Source: Bacillus sp. 7884-1 (GTDB lineage Bacteria > Bacillota > Bacilli > Bacillales > Cytobacillaceae). From it: DNA of 64,000 nt. The stretch's first letter is position 1. Each line of letters begins with the position of its first letter. The notes below the pieces were generated by a model. It was not told the origin of the DNA. It did not search any database and was given only the letters and a program-made list of their open reading frames with translations. Of the stretch, positions 60,290 to 64,000 are shown one piece after another. The stretch spans positions 1 to 64,000 of the forward strand of contig NZ_NPDD01000011.1 in NCBI RefSeq assembly GCF_002272245.1, read 5' to 3'. The position numbers and the translations under genes are program-made.

Positions 60290-60474
60290 GTCATCCAAAA
60301 ATACGTCTTAGGTCTTAGGCTTGTTTACGTTTGTGGTCTATGGAAAGCAGGATTTTTATGGTGTATTGTTGAAGTAATGAAGGAAGTCTTGCCTTTGTAG
60401 GTATTTTGTTTTGTTGAAACATTTTTGTTGGTCATTCGTATGAATATAAAGGATTTTTTAGTCAGGAGTCGATT

Positions 60475-61134
60475 ATGATGAACCGATTTTTAACGTTTTT
60501 AGTCCAAAGTGTTGTGACTGTTCCATCTGCCGTCACGGTATGGTTTTTAAGTTATTTTGCATTCGATTTAACATTTTTGATTTCATCCGCCATTTCATTA
60601 GCAGGTGGAGTCATCGTTTACAAAATTACATCCGGGGTCATGACATCCCGCTTTTTAAAAAAACAACAGCTCACAAGAAAAGAATATCGTTATATAAAGA
60701 AAAACCTAGATGAAGCCAAACAAAAAATTAATCGCTTAAATAAATCTCTCTTTTCCATTCGTGATCTATCGACTTTAAAGCAGAGACTAGAGGTTCTCCG
60801 GATTACACGGAAAATACAAAGCATGACGCATGCAGAACCTAAGCGCTTTTATAAGGCTGAAAAATTTTACTTTTCCCATTTAGATTCTGTTGTCGAGCTT
60901 ACAGAGAAATATCGATTTTTAGCGCAGCAGCCTAAGAAAAGTCATGAGATTGATGTTTCTTTATACGAGACACGCCAAACCTTAACCGACCTAACTAAGG
61001 CATTAGAAGAGGATCTCTATCATGTGGTGGAAGATGATTTAGATTCCTTGAATTTTGAAATTGATGTTGCCAAGCATTCCATAAAAAAACTCAATGATCC
61101 TAAAATCATAGATGAAAGCAGGAGGCTAAAATGA
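60475..61134 (+). CDS. xpaC: XpaC-family protein
   Basis: A 219-residue protein with two N-terminal hydrophobic segments ([20 protein letters not shown] and [20 protein letters not shown]), then a coiled-coil region ([19 protein letters not shown]). It matches XpaC (named for 5-bromo-4-chloroindolyl phosphate hydrolysis), whose role is unclear. It overlaps telA by 4 bp (ATGA), as xpaC-yaaN in B. subtilis. Confidence 0.9.
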   Translation: MMNRFLTFLVQSVVTVPSAVTVWFLSYFAFDLTFLISSAISLAGGVIVYKITSGVMTSRFLKKQQLTRKEYRYIKKNLDEAKQKINRLNKSLFSIRDLSTLKQRLEVLRITRKIQSMTHAEPKRFYKAEKFYFSHLDSVVELTEKYRFLAQQPKKSHEIDVSLYETRQTLTDLTKALEEDLYHVVEDDLDSLNFEIDVAKHSIKKLNDPKIIDESRRLK

Positions 61135-62315
61135 GTGAAAATAACTCACACCAATTAAATAAAACAGGGAATTTATTAGATGACATCCTAGCCAACCCGT
61201 TTGGTGAAAATCAAGAGCTAGCTCCGCAAACCCAGCAATCGCCACAGCTTCAAGAAGCAAAGCCTACTAAGCTGATTGATGTCATACCGGAAGAAAACCG
61301 TGCAAAAGCCTACCAGCTTGCTGAACAAATTGACCCGAAAAACCACCAGGCGATGATTACGTATGGTACCCAAGCACAAGGGAAGCTTTTAAGCTTTTCA
61401 CATACGATGCTTGAGCATGTACAGAAAAAGGATATCGGCGAGGTTGGCGAAATCATAAGTGATTTGATGAAGCGCCTTGATGAGGTCAATCCGGATGAAT
61501 TAAAGGATGGGAAGCCATCCTTTTTCGGACGTATGTTTGGGAAAATCTCAAATTCTCTTCAAGAGGTATTGTCCAAATATCAAAAGACAGGTGCACAAAT
61601 TGACAGGATTAGTGTGAAACTAGACCGGAGTAAGAACGTGCTTTTATCGGATATTAAATTGCTCGAACAGCTTTATGAAACAAATAAAGAATATTTCCAT
61701 GCTCTAAACGTGTATATTGCAGCGGGAGAAATTAAGCTTGAAGAGCTCAATCAAAAAACAATCCCAGCAATGAAAAGGGAAGCGGAAGCAACAAGTGATC
61801 AAATGAAATTCCAAGAAGTGAACGATATGATTCAGTTTGCAGACCGCTTGGATAAACGCCTATACGATTTGAAATTGAGCCGTGAGATTACCATCCAGAG
61901 TGCTCCGCAAATCCGTCTGATCCAAAACACGAACCAAGCGCTTGTGGAAAAAATACAATCGTCCATCATGACGGCCATTCCGCTTTGGAAAAATCAAGTT
62001 GCGATTGCGCTAACCCTCATTCGTCAGCGCCATGCAGTAGAGGCGCAGAAAAAGGTCTCACAGACCACAAATGAACTGCTTTTGAAAAACGCAGAAATGC
62101 TTAAAACGAATACGATTGAGACAGCGAAAGAAAATGAGCGTGGTCTCGTTGATATCGAGACCCTTAAAAAGACTCAGGAAAGTTTAATCACCACGTTGGA
62201 AGAAACGATGCGAATCCAAGAAGAAGGGCGTCACAAACGCCGCCTGGCTGAACAAGAACTGGCCAATATGGAAAATGACTTAAGATTAAAACTCTTAGAA
62301 ATCAAAGGTAAATAA
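61131..62315 (+). CDS. yaaN: TelA-family toxic anion resistance protein (YaaN type)
   Basis: A 394-residue cytoplasmic helical protein. The TelA core runs from about residue 70 to the end: [60 protein letters not shown] and [17 protein letters not shown] sequence. The family is linked to tellurite and peptide resistance and is often paired with XpaC. A terminator follows. Confidence 0.93.
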   Translation: MSENNSHQLNKTGNLLDDILANPFGENQELAPQTQQSPQLQEAKPTKLIDVIPEENRAKAYQLAEQIDPKNHQAMITYGTQAQGKLLSFSHTMLEHVQKKDIGEVGEIISDLMKRLDEVNPDELKDGKPSFFGRMFGKISNSLQEVLSKYQKTGAQIDRISVKLDRSKNVLLSDIKLLEQLYETNKEYFHALNVYIAAGEIKLEELNQKTIPAMKREAEATSDQMKFQEVNDMIQFADRLDKRLYDLKLSREITIQSAPQIRLIQNTNQALVEKIQSSIMTAIPLWKNQVAIALTLIRQRHAVEAQKKVSQTTNELLLKNAEMLKTNTIETAKENERGLVDIETLKKTQESLITTLEETMRIQEEGRHKRRLAEQELANMENDLRLKLLEIKGK

Positions 62316-62353
62316 AAAAGCGTCAAGTTCCAATAATGGAGCTTGACGCTTTT
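62316..62353 (+). terminator. Terminator of the xpaC-yaaN operon
   Basis: AAAAGCGTCAAG pairs with CTTGACGCTTTT, with a loop that can itself pair weakly (CCA/TGG). Confidence 0.88.
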
Positions 62354-62500
62354 GGTTATAAAGAAGTTGTCAAGGTTGTTCGTTTTGTTAAAAAAATAGG
62401 AATAGCAGCCTATTGGGAAAATTGGAACCGGAATCAAAGTAGGACCTAAGACTCTTTTTAATAATTTTGTTGTATCTTATAGTTCTATTAAACACATAAA

Positions 62501-62591
62501 TCGTACGAAACGGCAAAACTATTGAAAAATGGTGACGCAAAACTAAAGGGGCTAATGTTTTAAGACGATGCCAGCCAGTTACCGAACACGA
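62501..62591 (+). ncRNA. Cyclic di-GMP-I (GEMM) riboswitch
   Basis: GEMM-I features are in order: ACGGCAAA, a 6-bp stem ACTATT/AATGGT capped by the GAAA tetraloop, GGTGACGCAAAACT, AAAGGGGCTAATG, then ACGATGCCAGCCAGTTACCG. The outer TCGT/ACGA closes it. The downstream CCTCT (62593-62597) can pair with AGAGG in the ribosome site of the next ORF (62617-62621), implying translational control. Confidence 0.88.
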
Positions 62592-62632
62592 TCCTCTGCG
62601 GTTTATGTAAATCAATAGAGGAGGTTTTCTTT

Positions 62633-62803
62633 GTGTTGTTGAAAAATGTATTATTACGGAGTAAATATTATTATCACGTATTTCAGTATCGGCATATGGA
62701 AATGATGCAAAATGATTGTTTATGTGAGGAACTTAAGTGCGAGCTTAAAGTGAAGTCATTGTATCATAATAGTAAAGCAATTGAATTAGGAGCAAGAATA
62801 TAG
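62633..62803 (+). CDS. 56-residue hypothetical protein under the c-di-GMP riboswitch
   Basis: Starts at GTG 62633 behind AGAGGAGG (8-base spacing) and ends at TAG 62803. Its sequence is basic and aromatic at the start (LLKNVLLRSKYYYHVFQYRH), with cysteines in MQNDCLCEELKCELKVKSLY and no membrane helix. No family is recognised. It is the only ORF between the riboswitch and a strong terminator, so it is the likely regulated gene. Confidence 0.65.
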   Translation: MLLKNVLLRSKYYYHVFQYRHMEMMQNDCLCEELKCELKVKSLYHNSKAIELGARI

Positions 62804-62806
62804 AAC

Positions 62807-62832
62807 AAAAGCCTGGGGTTTCCAGGCTTTTT
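62807..62832 (+). terminator. Terminator after the 56-residue ORF
   Basis: A perfect 10-bp stem AAAAGCCTGG/CCAGGCTTTT with a 5-base loop and a T-run. Confidence 0.88.
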
Positions 62833-62847
62833 ACTTTGGGGATAAGT

Positions 62848-62940
62848 TGTGGATAGAGTATAGATAAATGTTAGTAAATAATCAACAGCTGTGAATAAGT
62901 ATGTTTATAATGTGGATAATCATATAATCCTTGTGGATAA
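62848..62940 (+). promoter_or_regulatory. Phased DnaA-box cluster
   Basis: TGTGGATAG at 62848, TGTGAATAA at 62890, TGTGGATAA at 62911 and TGTGGATAA at 62932 match the complement of the DnaA box TTATNCACA (three perfectly, the first with one mismatch). All are in the same orientation at exact multiples of 21 bp; a weak copy (TGTTAGTAA) fills the missing slot at 62869. The sequence is AT-rich and gene-free. Confidence 0.75.
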
Positions 62941-63004
62941 ATTCCTTGGAGATTTGCTATTTTCAAAACCTAAGTTGATAAGTTCTAGATTTAAAGTTTC
63001 ATAT

Positions 63005-63037
63005 AAAAAAGCATCGGAGTAATTTCCGATGCTTTTT
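63005..63037 (-). terminator. Terminator of the copper oxidase gene
   Basis: AAAAAGCATCGGA pairs with TCCGATGCTTTTT around a short loop. It lies about 10 bp from the stop codon. Confidence 0.9.
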
Positions 63038-63047
63038 ATCAGTCAGT

Positions 63048-64000
63048 TTAGTGTGACATGGTTTGGCTTCCATCATCCGTTCCGTCTTTTGTTACTTTCA
63101 AAATTCCAACGGCGCCCTTGGTTACATGGGTAAACTGATGTGTCACAATGGGATAACTGCCTTCTTTTGTGACTGTGAATTCAACAACCGCCCCGCCGCT
63201 TGCCGGCAGCATGACAGTTTGCAAACCTTTCATGAGGTTAAATGGATTACCATCGATATAAACATTGTCAAATACGGTTCCGACCACATGAAAACTGCTG
63301 ACTTCATTTGGCCCCACATTGTTAATGTAAATTCTGACTTTGTCGCCAACCTTCGCAAGGAGCGGTGTATCAACTAGGGCGCCAACGGTACCGTTTGTAT
63401 TCAAATCGCCTTCTTTTAAGGCTTTAGCCGAGAAGACCACATTACTAGGAACTCCATTTGTAAAATCCTCTAAGTCGTTGTATTTATACCATTCATTTTG
63501 AACGATGACAAATTCACGGTCAATTTCAGAATCAGTCGGGTAGCCGTCTTTAGGCTTAACAATAATGGTTCCGTGCATTCCATTTGCGATATGGGCTAAA
63601 ACTGGTTTTGTACCACAGTGGTACATGAAAACTCCAGGATTGTTCGCTGGATAGGTAAAGCTGCCAGATTCATTTGGCATAATATCTATAAAATCCTGTG
63701 ATGGGGAGGCATGAACGGCATGAAAGTCCATGCTGTGCGGGATGGACGGATCCATGTTTTTTAATGTAAAGTTAATGGTATCGCCTTCATTCACAACAAT
63801 GACTGGTCCTGGGGCTTCACCATTAAATGTCCATGCTTTGTACAGATTGCCTTTGGAAATTTCGATATCGGTAATTTGTGCGGTCATGTCAATATTGACT
63901 TCGTGTTCACCGACACGTTCTATGTTGACGGGAATTGGCTTTTGATTGAGATTTTTGTGAGGTTCAATGACTTGTGAGGCAGTATTAGCTTTTGCTACTT
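63048..64000 (-). CDS. Multicopper oxidase / copper nitrite reductase-like protein, cut by the window edge
   Basis: The frame is open to the edge at 64000, upstream of ATG 63887, so the gene is partial at its 5' end. Two cupredoxin domains are present. The first carries HSMDFHAVHA, then MYHCGTKPVLAHIANGMHG, the Cys-His-Met set of a type 1 copper site; the second has SSFHVVGTVFDNVY and HQFTHVTKGAVG. The pattern is that of NirK/AniA-type nitrite reductases or small laccases. Substrate cannot be settled here. Confidence 0.88.
   Translation of the reverse strand, partial: VAKANTASQVIEPHKNLNQKPIPVNIERVGEHEVNIDMTAQITDIEISKGNLYKAWTFNGEAPGPVIVVNEGDTINFTLKNMDPSIPHSMDFHAVHASPSQDFIDIMPNESGSFTYPANNPGVFMYHCGTKPVLAHIANGMHGTIIVKPKDGYPTDSEIDREFVIVQNEWYKYNDLEDFTNGVPSNVVFSAKALKEGDLNTNGTVGALVDTPLLAKVGDKVRIYINNVGPNEVSSFHVVGTVFDNVYIDGNPFNLMKGLQTVMLPASGGAVVEFTVTKEGSYPIVTHQFTHVTKGAVGILKVTKDGTDDGSQTMSH

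Overview
The window looks like chromosome from a low-GC, endospore-forming Bacillaceae species (Bacillus, Neobacillus or a close relative). The genus is inferred from gene content. The evidence is strong AGGAGG ribosome sites with many TTG/GTG starts, a tasA-sipW cluster, a CwlJ-type hydrolase, a ykoFEDC operon under a TPP riboswitch, yugG-yugH, xpaC-yaaN, an MhqR-type operator, and Fur boxes of the 7-1-7 type. No tRNA, rRNA, CRISPR array or prophage was seen.

Layout. 0-6 kb: a secreted M4 protease diverges from a three-gene operon (DUF4047-like, sipW, tasA), followed by a HTH-TPR regulator facing the operon. 6-9.6 kb: a YjdM-like protein, an aldo/keto reductase-MFS operon with a divergent HxlR regulator, and a CwlJ-type hydrolase. 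9.6-15 kb: a four-gene iron-siderophore ABC operon and a ferredoxin-NADP reductase, sharing a region with three Fur boxes. 15-26.4 kb: mostly housekeeping and unknown genes, including a c-type cytochrome gene whose first haem cysteine codon is TGA. 26-38.7 kb: many small lipoprotein or membrane proteins, an RND pump, an interrupted sigma factor, an MhqO-type dioxygenase and an ECF sigma/repeat-protein pair. 38.7-48.4 kb: a molybdopterin oxidoreductase, a HupE/UreJ protein and a 1999-residue secreted protein with a PHP hydrolase domain. 48.6-52.3 kb: TPP riboswitch and ykoFEDC. 52.3-60.1 kb: two lipoproteins, a RAYT transposase with a comM remnant, a PlsY-like plus GNAT/PLP fusion pair, a trypsin-like protease with an EF-hand tail, a ZIP transporter and a His/Gly repeat protein. 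60.4-64 kb: xpaC-telA, a c-di-GMP riboswitch before a 56-residue ORF, a phased set of DnaA boxes, and an edge-cut copper oxidase.

The strongest large-scale signal is a family of at least 14 intergenic repeats between 26.4 and 60.3 kb. They are built on the 13-mer GGTGCCTGTCACC (or its complement), usually followed by a GTGGACA/TGTCCAC hairpin. One copy lies just upstream of a REP-associated tyrosine transposase (RAYT) gene, which fits a REP/RAYT system. Some copies flank genes as direct repeats, one forms a head-to-head pair, and one carries an internal tandem duplication.

Three genes (cytochrome c, a lipoprotein, a sigma factor) are each split by one in-frame stop with the frame otherwise intact. 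Several two-gene units look little described: DUF4047 in the TapA position, the ECF sigma with a repeat protein, and the PlsY-like protein with a GNAT-aminotransferase fusion. All functional calls rest on reading the sequence and on remembered family features; no database search was run.
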